Shown: positions 7,642 to 15,338, counted from the stretch's first letter. The stretch is DNA of 33,535 bases from Variovorax sp. WDL1 (GCF_001541225.1 NZ_LMTS01000300.1:27832-61366); one strand, 5' to 3'. The notes: generated by a model from the letters alone, not told the origin. Program-made: numbers and translations.

Positions 7642-9873
7642 TTACTCTTGCTCTACCTTCACGGTGCGCAGGCGCAGCGCATTGCCGATGACGCTCACCG
7701 ACGACAACGCCATCGCCGCGGCGGCAACCACCGGAGACAGCAGCAACCCGAAGAATGGGTAGAGCACACCGGCTGCCAAGGGAATTCCGGCGACGTTGTA
7801 CGCGAATGAAAGAAACAGGTTCTGGCGGATGTTCCGCATGGTCGCACGGGACAGCGATCGGGCCCGCACGATGCCCATCAGGTCGCCCTTGAGCAGCGTG
7901 ACCCCGGCGCTCTCCATGGCGACGTCGGTGCCGGTCCCCATCGCGATGCCGACCTCGGCCGCGGCCAGGGCAGGGGCGTCATTGACCCCATCGCCGGCCA
8001 TGGCGACCACGCGGCCTTCGGACTTCAGTCGCTGAACCACCGCGGCCTTGTCTTCGGGAAACACTTCCGCGACCACCTCGTCGATGCCGAGCTGGCGCCC
8101 GACTGCCTCGGCAGTCGTCTTGCCGTCGCCGGTGAGCATCACGATCCGGACGCCGGCAGCCTTCAGCGCCTGCAGGGCGGACGGAGTCGTCGCCTTGATG
8201 GGGTCGGCGATCGCGACGAAGCCGGCCAGGTTGCCGCCCGTGCCCACGAAGATCACCGTGGCTGCCTTCTGGCGCTGGATTTCCGCCGGCGCTTCGAGCC
8301 TGCCGACATCGATGGAATGCTCGGCCAGGAACTTGCCGCTGCCGGAGACGACGACCTCCCCGTCGACCGTGCCGATGACACCCTTGCCGACCGGCGAGTC
8401 GAAGTCGGTCACCGGCGACAGCGGCAGCTTGCGCTCCTGGGCGTCCATCACGATGGCCATGGCCAGGGGATGTTCGCTGGCACGCTCGACGCTGGCGAGC
8501 TTCTGGAGCACGTCATCCGCGGTGAATCCGGGCGCAGGTTCGATGTGGACCACCTTCGGGCGGCCTTCGGTGAGCGTGCCCGTCTTGTCGACCACCAGCG
8601 TGTCGACCTTCTCCATGCGTTCCAGCGCCTCGGCGTCCCGGATGAGCACGCCGTGCTGGGCGCCCCGGCCGACCCCCACCATGATCGACATGGGCGTGGC
8701 CAGGCCGAGCGCACAGGGGCAGGCGATGATGAGGACGGCCACCGCGGTGATGAGTGCGTAGCTGAAGGCAGGCGAGGGCCCCCACACCAGCCATACCGCA
8801 AAGGTCAGCAGGGCCACCAGAATGACGACCGGCACGAACCAGCCGGCGACCTGGTCGGCCATCCTCTGGATAGGAGCGCGGCTGCGCTGCGCGGCGGCCA
8901 CCATGTGCACGATCTGCGAGAGCAGGGTGTCGGCGCCGACCTTCTCGGCACGCATCACGAAGCCGCCGGTCTGGTTGAGCGTGCCTGCAGTGACCTTGGA
9001 ACCCACGGCCTTCGCGACCGGGATGGGTTCGCCCGTGACCATCGATTCGTCGACGTTGCCTTTGCCCTCGGTGAGCTCGCCGTCCACCGGCACCTTCTCG
9101 CCCGGGCGCACACGCAGCAGGTCAGCGACCTGGATGGCATCGACCTGGACCGTCTCGTCCGTCCCGTCCTGGCGAACCCTGAGAGCGGTCTTCGGAGCGA
9201 GCCCCAGCAGCGCCTTGATGGCGCCCGATGTCTTCTCGCGCGCTCGCAGCTCGAGGACCTGGCCGAGCAGCACCAGCACGGTGATGACCGCGGCCGCCTC
9301 GAAGTAGATCTGCACGGCGCCGTCGGGCAGACGCAGCTCCGCGGGAAACAGTTGCGGCGCCACCGTGCCCACCACGCTGTAGAGCCAGGCCGCCCCCGTG
9401 CCCAGCGCGATGAGCGAGAACATGTTCAGGCTGCGGTTCTTCACCGACGCTGCTGCACGTACGAAGAAGGGCCAGCCGGCCCACAGCACCACGGGCGTAC
9501 CCAGGAGCAATTGGATCCAGTTCGACAGCTGTTGGCCGAGAAGGTGATTGAGGTTGGTCAGGTGGCCACCCATCTCCAACGCGAACACCGGGGCGGTGAG
9601 CGCGCTACCGATCCAGAAGCGCCGTGTCATGTCGCGCAGCTCGGGGCTTTCGCCAGCCGTCTCGGTCGCCACGACGGGCTCCAGCGCCATGCCGCAGATC
9701 GGGCAATTGCCGGGCCCCATCTGCCGGATCTGCGGGTGCATCGGGCAGGTGTACGCCACCTGTTCGCCAGATGGCGTCGCCGCCGTTGACTTGGCCTCCG
9801 AAGGTCCGTGATGGGAGGAGTGCCCTGAATGGCTGTGCTCGTGGCGGTGTTGTTCCGCGCTGGATGGCGGCAT
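7642..9873 (-). CDS. copA: Cu(I)-exporting P1B-type ATPase
   Basis: This 743-residue inner-membrane pump exports Cu(I) with ATP. The N-terminus is His-rich (EQHRHEHSHSGHSSHH). It is followed by a heavy-metal-binding domain with YTCPMHPQIRQMGPGNCPICGM (about 41-62) in place of the usual HMA CxxC domain. Core motifs are TGE (280-282), CPC in TM6 (385-387), DKTGT (phosphorylated Asp429), SEHPLA and GDGVNDAPAL. The TM7 AYN and TM8 MALSS motifs are the Cu(I)-ATPase signature (P1B-1). The start at 9873 follows AGGAG. A CueR-like promoter lies 25 bases upstream. It heads the minus-strand copper run. The gene symbol is used in the broad sense; the lack of an HMA domain sets it apart from E. coli CopA. 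Confidence 0.95.
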   Translation of the reverse strand: MPPSSAEQHRHEHSHSGHSSHHGPSEAKSTAATPSGEQVAYTCPMHPQIRQMGPGNCPICGMALEPVVATETAGESPELRDMTRRFWIGSALTAPVFALEMGGHLTNLNHLLGQQLSNWIQLLLGTPVVLWAGWPFFVRAAASVKNRSLNMFSLIALGTGAAWLYSVVGTVAPQLFPAELRLPDGAVQIYFEAAAVITVLVLLGQVLELRAREKTSGAIKALLGLAPKTALRVRQDGTDETVQVDAIQVADLLRVRPGEKVPVDGELTEGKGNVDESMVTGEPIPVAKAVGSKVTAGTLNQTGGFVMRAEKVGADTLLSQIVHMVAAAQRSRAPIQRMADQVAGWFVPVVILVALLTFAVWLVWGPSPAFSYALITAVAVLIIACPCALGLATPMSIMVGVGRGAQHGVLIRDAEALERMEKVDTLVVDKTGTLTEGRPKVVHIEPAPGFTADDVLQKLASVERASEHPLAMAIVMDAQERKLPLSPVTDFDSPVGKGVIGTVDGEVVVSGSGKFLAEHSIDVGRLEAPAEIQRQKAATVIFVGTGGNLAGFVAIADPIKATTPSALQALKAAGVRIVMLTGDGKTTAEAVGRQLGIDEVVAEVFPEDKAAVVQRLKSEGRVVAMAGDGVNDAPALAAAEVGIAMGTGTDVAMESAGVTLLKGDLMGIVRARSLSRATMRNIRQNLFLSFAYNVAGIPLAAGVLYPFFGLLLSPVVAAAAMALSSVSVIGNALRLRTVKVEQE

Positions 9874-9897
9874 GGCGTTCTCCTGGTCTTGGGTGGC

Positions 9898-9928
9898 AGT
9901 ATCAACCTTGCCAGCGTGGTAAGGTCAA
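9898..9928 (-). promoter_or_regulatory. CueR-like (MerR-type) promoter of the Cu-ATPase run
   Basis: On the minus strand, TTGACC (9928-9923) and GATACT (9903-9898) are separated by 19 bases, the overlong spacer typical of MerR-family activated promoters. The spacer holds a dyad: ACCTTACC and GGCAAGGT around a 5-base centre (9905-9925), with one mismatch. The half-sites fit known CueR operators (ACCTT...AAGGT). The -10 is 25 bases from the ATPase ATG. No MerR-type regulator gene is in the window. Confidence 0.8.
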
Positions 9929-10049
9929 GGGCGCACCGATGCACGCGCGTGCCGATGGCACGTTTCCATCTGCCGCATGCCCCGTCCGAGCAACTGCTTG
10001 CGGCCCGGTAGCGGAGTCCGCCTCGCGTCATCACAGGAGACCACGAGTC

Positions 10050-10514
10050 ATGACCGATGCAGTTTCTTCAGCCCTGCAGGCATATGAATCGTCTGCGCAG
10101 TATGAGGCGCTGAAGCTGGCGTTCGCCTGCGAATGCGTTGAACGAGTCCGTCACTTGCTCGAGGATGAGAGTGTCACGTGCTGTCTCGACGTCCTGGTGA
10201 CGTACGTCAAGGGCGGGGCGGATCGAGGTGCGCTCGATCAGGCTGCGGCAGAGGCTGCGGCGCTGGCCAATCAGCATCAAGGTTCCCGATCATTGGACGG
10301 CGTTGGTCATGCGGCCGTATCGGCAAGTTATGCCGTGGCGAATGCGCTTGCCGGCCGGGCTGTTCAGGCGGCAGACTACGCCGCGTACGCTGCCGTCTAC
10401 GGCAGCGGCGGCTATGGCGCAGTCTGCGATCCCGAGTCGTTCGTCGCCGAGAGGAACTGGCAGCTCGCAACGCTGGAGCGACTTGCGAGCGCTCTCCAGG
10501 CTACTCGGCCTTGA
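10050..10514 (+). CDS. Ala-rich helical protein, possibly immunity-protein-like
   Basis: This encodes 154 residues with no signal peptide and no membrane segment. It is Ala-rich and apparently all-helical (for example ALDQAAAEAAALANQ, VSASYAVANALAGRAVQAADYAAYAA). The pattern of a Cys-Val/Glu helix followed by Ala-rich helices resembles the family annotated as putative immunity protein (Imm-5-like), but this is a weak, by-eye likeness. The start at 10050 has AGGAG at a good distance. It stands alone, divergent from the Cu-ATPase, and its last 14 bases overlap the 3' end of a decayed Bug/TctC gene on the other strand. No toxin gene is visible beside it. A link to copper is only positional. Confidence 0.75.
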   Translation: MTDAVSSALQAYESSAQYEALKLAFACECVERVRHLLEDESVTCCLDVLVTYVKGGADRGALDQAAAEAAALANQHQGSRSLDGVGHAAVSASYAVANALAGRAVQAADYAAYAAVYGSGGYGAVCDPESFVAERNWQLATLERLASALQATRP

Positions 10515-10659
10515 TGCCTCCCTTGGCGACGATTGCGCCGAACTTGCTCTCTTCGTTCTTCAGGAAGGCAGCGAACTGCTTCGGCCCCGCGCCGATCGGG
10601 GTGATCCCCCCGTCCTCGAAATTCTTCCGCACTCCCGGGTTTGCAAGCTGGTGGCCGCG
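10501..10659 (-). pseudogene. 3' remnant of a Bug/TctC-type substrate-binding protein gene
   Basis: The minus frame ending in TAG at 10503-10501 reads LANPGVRKNFEDGGITPIG and then AGPKQFAAFLKNEESKFGAI, with the end VAKGGIKAE. This is the typical C-terminus of Bug-family (tripartite tricarboxylate) periplasmic binding proteins, which are abundant in Burkholderiales. Only about 50 codons are recognisable. The frame meets a TGA at 10692-10690, and no signal peptide or body of the protein precedes it. The rest of this gene (about 270 codons) has been replaced by the promoter and HMA gene, which marks a recombination junction near 10650-10690. Confidence 0.8.
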
Positions 10660-10677
10660 GGCGGTATGGCTTGGCCC

Positions 10678-10708
10678 TTGACATTCCCATCATGGGAAGC
10701 TTCACATT
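10678..10708 (+). promoter_or_regulatory. CueR-like promoter of the HMA chaperone gene
   Basis: TTGACA (10678-10683) and CACATT (10703-10708) are 19 bases apart. The spacer starts with a perfect inverted repeat TTCCCAT-C-ATGGGAA (10684-10698). A long spacer filled by a dyad is the hallmark of MerR/CueR-controlled promoters, and TTCCC...GGGAA halves occur in CueR sites. The dyad differs from the one at 9905-9925, so the two sites may have different affinities or different regulators. Confidence 0.75.
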
Positions 10709-10741
10709 CGGTCTCATCGAAATCACCATGAGCGTATAGCA

Positions 10742-11020
10742 ATGATTACCTTTGAAGTCAGCGACATGACCTGTGGCCACTGCGCCAGCTCCATCGCACA
10801 GGCGGTTCGGTCCGTCGATCCGGGTTCCGAGGTTCAGGTCGACCTGGCAACGCGTCGGGTTCGGATCGAGCCAAGGGAGGCCAACGCGCTGGAACTCGGT
10901 GCCGCCATCGCAAAGGCTGGCTATACACCTGTGCCGGTCGAGGAACAAGCGGCACAGGCGGCGGCGCCCGCGCGCAGCGGTGGGTGCTGCTGCGGTTCCG
11001 GGTTGGGCTGCCGCAGCTGA
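10742..11020 (+). CDS. HMA-domain copper chaperone (CopZ-like) with Cys-rich tail
   Basis: This 92-residue cytoplasmic chaperone has an HMA ferredoxin-like domain (residues 1-67) with the MTCGHC motif (Cys11, Cys14) that binds Cu(I). The fold continues through VDLATRRVRIEP and AIAKAGYTPVPV. After an Ala-rich linker comes a tail with GGCCCGSGLGC, four extra Cys not found in ordinary CopZ. It probably delivers Cu(I) to the P-type ATPase, which lacks its own HMA domain, or to a regulator. The ATG at 10742 has only a weak ribosome site. A three-codon reading frame (ATG AGC GTA TAG, 10728-10739) ends two bases before it. A CueR-like promoter gives an estimated leader of about 26 bases. Confidence 0.9.
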   Translation: MITFEVSDMTCGHCASSIAQAVRSVDPGSEVQVDLATRRVRIEPREANALELGAAIAKAGYTPVPVEEQAAQAAAPARSGGCCCGSGLGCRS

Positions 11021-11068
11021 CAGCGCAAGGGCGCCCGCCGGCAGTTGCAGCCTCTGCCGCCGCTCGCT

Positions 11069-11109
11069 TTGATGCAGATCAAGGGCGTCTGTTCTGCGAC
11101 CGTGATACT
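11069..11109 (+). promoter_or_regulatory. FNR/Anr box and class II promoter before the Met-rich lipoprotein
   Basis: TTGAT-GCAG-ATCAA (11069-11082) is a perfect match to the FNR/Anr consensus TTGAT-N4-ATCAA. A -10-like GATACT follows at 11104-11109, which predicts transcription from about 11116. The box centre would then lie about 41 bases upstream, the standard class II activator position. This suggests activation of the downstream genes at low oxygen, apart from the copper promoter at 10678. Confidence 0.7.
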
Positions 11110-11135
11110 TCGAACGAGATACCTGGAGGTCCCGT

Positions 11136-11528
11136 ATGCGCCCAATCATTGCTCTTGGCCTTGTTCTAGGGCTTTCAGGCTGCGCAGCGGTGCAGTCCGA
11201 AAAGGACCACGCTGCGCATCACCCATCCAGCGCTTCTGCGCCGGCAGCGGCTTCGGCACAGATGGACATGAGGATGAAGTCCATGCAGGAGATGCACGAA
11301 AAGATGAGGGCTGCAAAGACGCCCGCGGAACGCCAGGCGCTGATGGCCGAGCACATGAAGTCCATGCAGGGTGGCATGGCGATGATGGATCAGATGAAGA
11401 CGCCCGGCACCCAGGGCGGCGGCAAGTCCATGAGTCCCGAGATGATGGGCAAGCGCATGGAGATGATGGAAATGATGATGCAGATGATGATGGACCGCGA
11501 GGCGGCACGCGCACCTGCAGGCAAGTGA
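11136..11528 (+). CDS. Met-rich copper-cluster lipoprotein
   Basis: This encodes 130 residues. The signal peptide ends in the lipobox LSGC (Cys16). The mature protein begins with a His-containing stretch (KDHAAHH) and then becomes extremely Met-rich: about 26 of 130 residues are Met, mostly in helical MxxM, MM and MMM patterns (about 42-60, 72-90, 98-122). Such Met clusters bind Cu(I) or Ag(I) by thioether sulphur in the oxidising periplasm. TGGAGG precedes the ATG. It is 17 bases upstream of the DUF2933 gene. It is probably a periplasmic or membrane-bound copper buffer. No named family is recognised. Confidence 0.85.
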   Translation: MRPIIALGLVLGLSGCAAVQSEKDHAAHHPSSASAPAAASAQMDMRMKSMQEMHEKMRAAKTPAERQALMAEHMKSMQGGMAMMDQMKTPGTQGGGKSMSPEMMGKRMEMMEMMMQMMMDREAARAPAGK

Positions 11529-11545
11529 AAGACGGGAGTCCCGTC

Positions 11546-11791
11546 ATGAATCACGAGCATCACGAGCCGCAGTCCTTCCGGCGCTCGCCCGCAGGTCTGG
11601 GCCTGCTGGTCGCTGCGGCGGTCGGCGGGTTCTACCTGGTCACAGAGCACACTGCGCACCTGTTCGGTGTTCTACCGTACCTGTTCGTCCTGGCCTGCCC
11701 ACTGATGCATTTGTTCATGCACCGCGGACACGGCCACGGACATCGGCACGGCCCACCTGGAAGCGACGATGATGAACAGCGCCGCCAATGA
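11546..11791 (+). CDS. DUF2933-family small His-rich membrane protein
   Basis: This encodes 81 residues. The short His-rich N-terminus (MNHEHHEP) is followed by two membrane segments (about 17-33 and 38-56) with the family-like FYLVTEHTAHLFGVLPYLFVLACPL. Next come LMHLFMHRGHGHGHRHG and an acidic tail. DUF2933 proteins often lie in metal-resistance islands, and their function is unknown. Cys51 with Met/His residues beside the second segment could form a metal site. GGGAG precedes the ATG at 11546. The 3' end overlaps the methyltransferase gene by 23 bases, so the two are likely translated together. Confidence 0.85.
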   Translation: MNHEHHEPQSFRRSPAGLGLLVAAAVGGFYLVTEHTAHLFGVLPYLFVLACPLMHLFMHRGHGHGHRHGPPGSDDDEQRRQ

Positions 11792-12443
11792 TTACGGCCT
11801 CTGGGGCCTCGTCGTCCTGAATTCCATCATCTTTGTCGGATTCGCGTACAGCTTCTTCAAGCCGGCGAACCTGAGGGACTGGCGCAGCTTCGGCGCCTAC
11901 TCGGGATTCATCGTGGCGCTGTTCGCCGAGATGTACGGGTTCCCGCTGACGATCTACCTGCTCTCGGGCTGGCTCGGCTCGAGGTTCCCGAACGTCAACC
12001 TGCTGGGGCACGATGCCGGGCATCTGTGGTGGCTGGTGACAGGCCAGCACGGAAGCCCGCACTTGGGAGCCTTCCACATCTTGAGCTTCCTCTTCATCTT
12101 CGCGGGCTTCATGCTGCTGTCGAAAGCGTGGCATGTGCTGTACGACGCACAGCGCAGACAACAGTTGGCTGTCGCTGGCCCCTACAGGTACATTCGCCAC
12201 CCGCAGTACGTCGGCTTCGTCGCCATCATGTTCGGCTTCCTTCTGCAGTGGCCGACGCTTCTGACGCTGGCGATGTTCCCGGTGCTGGTGGTCATGTACG
12301 TGCGGCTGGCCAGCTCCGAAGAGCGTGACTCCGAAGCCGCGTTCGGCGACGCGTGGCGCGAGTACGCGGCGGTCACGCCTCGATTCATTCCGTACCTCGC
12401 GCGGGCCGGCCGTGGTCGACCATTCCGCAGCCACGGCGGGTGA
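11769..12443 (+). CDS. ICMT-family (isoprenylcysteine carboxyl methyltransferase-like) membrane protein
   Basis: This 224-residue integral membrane protein has about five membrane segments. It carries the SAM-binding signature GPYRYIRHPQYVG (137-149) followed by SSEERDSEAAFGDAWREY (182-199), characteristic of the ICMT/PEMT-like methyltransferase superfamily. Bacteria lack the eukaryotic prenylated substrate, so the methyl acceptor (lipid, cysteine or small molecule) is unknown. The start at 11769 lies inside the end of the DUF2933 gene and follows GGAAG; ATG at 11772 is an alternative. Linkage with DUF2933 and the Met-rich lipoprotein suggests an envelope role in metal tolerance. It faces the regulator gene end to end with only 36 bases between stops and no clear terminator. 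Confidence 0.87.
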   Translation: MMNSAANDYGLWGLVVLNSIIFVGFAYSFFKPANLRDWRSFGAYSGFIVALFAEMYGFPLTIYLLSGWLGSRFPNVNLLGHDAGHLWWLVTGQHGSPHLGAFHILSFLFIFAGFMLLSKAWHVLYDAQRRQQLAVAGPYRYIRHPQYVGFVAIMFGFLLQWPTLLTLAMFPVLVVMYVRLASSEERDSEAAFGDAWREYAAVTPRFIPYLARAGRGRPFRSHGG

Positions 12444-12479
12444 TGACGCCGCGTGGGAGCAGAGAGACCGAATCGGCTG

Positions 12480-15338
12480 CTAGCGCATCGCCTCGAGCAA
12501 ATGCCTGGCCGCCCGGAGGTCCTGCGTGTCGAATCCCTCCGAAAAGCTTTCATACACGGGCCGCAACAAGCCGCGCGCATCCTCCACCCGGCCATCCTTC
12601 ATCCACAAGGCCGCCAGGCTCGCCGCGCATCGAAGCCGCCAGGCCAGGGCTTCGTGCTGCCTGCATGTCTCCACCGCCTGGACGAGAAGGGCCTCGGCCA
12701 GGTGGCTTGTCTCGGGCCTGCGGGCCATCAGGTCCGCCTTCGCGCGCAGCAGCTCCGACAACGAGCATCGATCCTCGAAGCGCCGGGCGCGCTCGATGCC
12801 CGCCGTGGCCAGCTCGATCCCCTCGTCTTCGCGGCCGAGCCGGCCCAGCGCCTCGCACACTGCCGAAACGAAGCCCGTGTAGTGCAGCACGTAGAGCGCT
12901 TCTCCGATCTCGTCGAATGCCGGACGCAGGTCGCGTTCATACGCTCGCCCATCGCCCGCGCCAAGCGCAAACAGGCCTTTCCACATGCGACCGCGTGCCT
13001 TCCAGGTCGAGATGCCGTGGCGGCGGGTGGCCGCGACGGCCGCTGCGGCCGGATCCCCCAGCACGGACACGCCGCCGGTCAGTACGGCTATTGCGCACAG
13101 TCCTTCGGTGAGGGCGTAGCAGATCGAGGGCGCGTGGTCGAGGGCGCGTGCGCCTTCCACTGCCTGCCGCGCCGCGCGCATGGCCTGGTCGGCAAAGCCT
13201 TGGAGCCACAGCGTGTGCGCCAGCGAGCTCAGGGCGATCATCTTCTGCTCGTAGATGAAGCGGGTCTGGTGCGACCGGTACACCGGCGCCTCGTAGCACT
13301 CGGCCACGCGTTGCAGCCCGCCGCGGGCCTCGTCCAGGCGTCCCAGGCAGAGGAGCGACATGCCTGTCATCCGGATGCCGATGTGCCGGTCGGCCTGGTG
13401 AGGCCGCGCGTCGGCCAGTGCCGAGAAGCGGCGCGCCAAGGCCAGGGCGGCGCCGTAGTTGCCGTTGAGGTAGGTGACGCTCCACATTCCCCAGGTCGCG
13501 CGCAACCGGTACTCATCGTCGTCCAGCCTCTGCGCGTACTCGAGTGCGTGCCTGAAGGCGGCGCCGGTCTCGGAGCCAACGCCCTGGTAGAGCAGGGAGG
13601 CGCCCTTCGCGGCATACAGCTTCATCCGGGAACGACTGTCCACCACCTCTTCATCGTCGAGATGGGCAAGGGCCTGGTTCACGCGAGCCAGGCATTCCTC
13701 GAGCAGCCCGAAGTGCATCCACAGCGACACGGCACACGTGGTCAGCTCGACACCGAGCGACGGGTCGCCTTCCGGCGAAAAGCTCCAGTTGAGCGCCGTC
13801 CGCAGCCCCTCGAGATAACCGGCGTACCGGGTGACCCACTCGGGCGTGGGCAGGGTTTCCCACTCCATCTCGGCGCGCACGAAGAGATCGCGGTGGTGTT
13901 GCGCGTGACGCAGCGAGTACTCCCGCAGGACGCCGCGGGACTGCATCTTCTCGCGGGCATAGACCTGGGTGGTCTCCAGGAGGCGATACCTCGCGCGGGC
14001 CGCACCATCCACCGTGATGAGGGACTTCTCCACCAATTGGGAGAGGCACTCGACCACCGCGGCCGACGGAAGGTCCGCGGACGCAGCGACGGCCGAGGCC
14101 GACTCCACGGAGAAAGACCCGAAAAAGACCCCCAGCCTGCCGAGCACCTCGCGCTCCTGCACAGACAGCAGCCCGTAGCTCCAGTCCAGGGTGGCGCGCA
14201 GCGTCTTCTGCCGCGGCAGGGCAGTGCGGGCTCCGCCGGTGAGCAAGTTGAACCGGTCTTCGATCCGGTCGGCAACGCCCTCCAGCCCGAAGACACGCAC
14301 GCGCGCGGCGGCCAGTTCGATGGCCAGGGGAATGCCGTCGAGCTGGCGGCAGATGCGAGCCTTGAGCTCGGCAGCCTGCGCCTTGCCGGCCGGGTCTTCG
14401 CTGCCGGCGGAAGGGGCGCGGGCATCGAAGAGCTGCAGGGCGCCAAAGGCCAGCATCTCGTCGACGTCACGGACCTCCTCGCCAGGTACGTCGAGCGATG
14501 CGACCCGGTAGACATATTCGCCGTCCACCTTGAGCGCCTCGCGGCTCGTCGCGATGACGCTCGCGAATGGCCCGGCGCGCAACAGCTTCTCGGTGATCTG
14601 CGCAGCAGCGTCGACCAGGTGCTCGCAGTTGTCCAGCACGAGCAGGATGCGCCGATGGCTGATCGCCGAGGCGATGCGATCCAGCGACGGAGTGCCTGCG
14701 CCTGGCGGAAAGCCGAGCGCCTCCGCAACGGTGGCGGGGAGAAACTCCGCGGTCCCCACAGGCCCCAACTCCGCGATCGAAACGCCATCCGGAAATCTCC
14801 CCGCCAGGCTGCGGGCGGCTTCGACAGCCAACCGCGTCTTGCCGACCCCGCCGGCGCCCACAAGGGTGATCAGCCGGTTGCTCGCGGCGAGCTCGACGAT
14901 CTCCCGCAAAGCGGTGTCGCGGCCAACCAGGGGCGTCAGGCTCACCGGCAGCGCACGCGTCGCCGAGGCGGCGCGCGGCGCGGCCTGCTCGCCCTCCAGA
15001 CCAGGAGCGTCGAGCCCGTCGGCGATGTCGCCGACAAACTGGTAGCCGCGACCGGGGACCGTTCGGATCACCGTCCGGTCGTTGCCCAGCGCGCGGCGCA
15101 GCGCCGAGATCTGGGCCTCCAGCGTGTTCTCCTCGACGATCCGCCCGGGCCAGGCTCGCAAGATCAGATCGTCCTTGGTGACCACGGCGCCCCTTCCCTC
15201 GACCAGGGCAACCAGGATGTCGAAGGCCCGGCCGCCCAGGCCGACGGGCAGGCCTTCACGCAGCAGTTCGCGCCGCGGGACCGACACCTGGCAGCGGCCG
15301 AATGCGAACGACGGGCTCGGGGAAGCGGCGAGTTTCAT
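12480..15338 (-). CDS. Winged-helix / NTPase / TPR transcriptional regulator
   Basis: This 952-residue STAND-like regulator has an OmpR/PhoB-type winged-helix DNA-binding domain at residues 10-104 (ending TVPGRGYQFVGDI). A linker leads to LVGRD (137-141) and an NB-ARC-like NTPase with Walker A GAGGVGKT (161-168), Walker B ILLVLDN (231-237) and ATSREALKVDGE. From about residue 500 to the end there are Ala/Leu-rich helical repeats of TPR type. Such proteins sense a ligand or protein through the TPR part and switch with ATP. It is divergent from the hydrolase operon at 15528, which is its likely target. The start at 15338 has a poor ribosome site (CAGG just before ATG). A 10-bp-phased TTTTCAG repeat lies upstream. 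Confidence 0.9.
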   Translation of the reverse strand: MKLAASPSPSFAFGRCQVSVPRRELLREGLPVGLGGRAFDILVALVEGRGAVVTKDDLILRAWPGRIVEENTLEAQISALRRALGNDRTVIRTVPGRGYQFVGDIADGLDAPGLEGEQAAPRAASATRALPVSLTPLVGRDTALREIVELAASNRLITLVGAGGVGKTRLAVEAARSLAGRFPDGVSIAELGPVGTAEFLPATVAEALGFPPGAGTPSLDRIASAISHRRILLVLDNCEHLVDAAAQITEKLLRAGPFASVIATSREALKVDGEYVYRVASLDVPGEEVRDVDEMLAFGALQLFDARAPSAGSEDPAGKAQAAELKARICRQLDGIPLAIELAAARVRVFGLEGVADRIEDRFNLLTGGARTALPRQKTLRATLDWSYGLLSVQEREVLGRLGVFFGSFSVESASAVAASADLPSAAVVECLSQLVEKSLITVDGAARARYRLLETTQVYAREKMQSRGVLREYSLRHAQHHRDLFVRAEMEWETLPTPEWVTRYAGYLEGLRTALNWSFSPEGDPSLGVELTTCAVSLWMHFGLLEECLARVNQALAHLDDEEVVDSRSRMKLYAAKGASLLYQGVGSETGAAFRHALEYAQRLDDDEYRLRATWGMWSVTYLNGNYGAALALARRFSALADARPHQADRHIGIRMTGMSLLCLGRLDEARGGLQRVAECYEAPVYRSHQTRFIYEQKMIALSSLAHTLWLQGFADQAMRAARQAVEGARALDHAPSICYALTEGLCAIAVLTGGVSVLGDPAAAAVAATRRHGISTWKARGRMWKGLFALGAGDGRAYERDLRPAFDEIGEALYVLHYTGFVSAVCEALGRLGREDEGIELATAGIERARRFEDRCSLSELLRAKADLMARRPETSHLAEALLVQAVETCRQHEALAWRLRCAASLAALWMKDGRVEDARGLLRPVYESFSEGFDTQDLRAARHLLEAMR

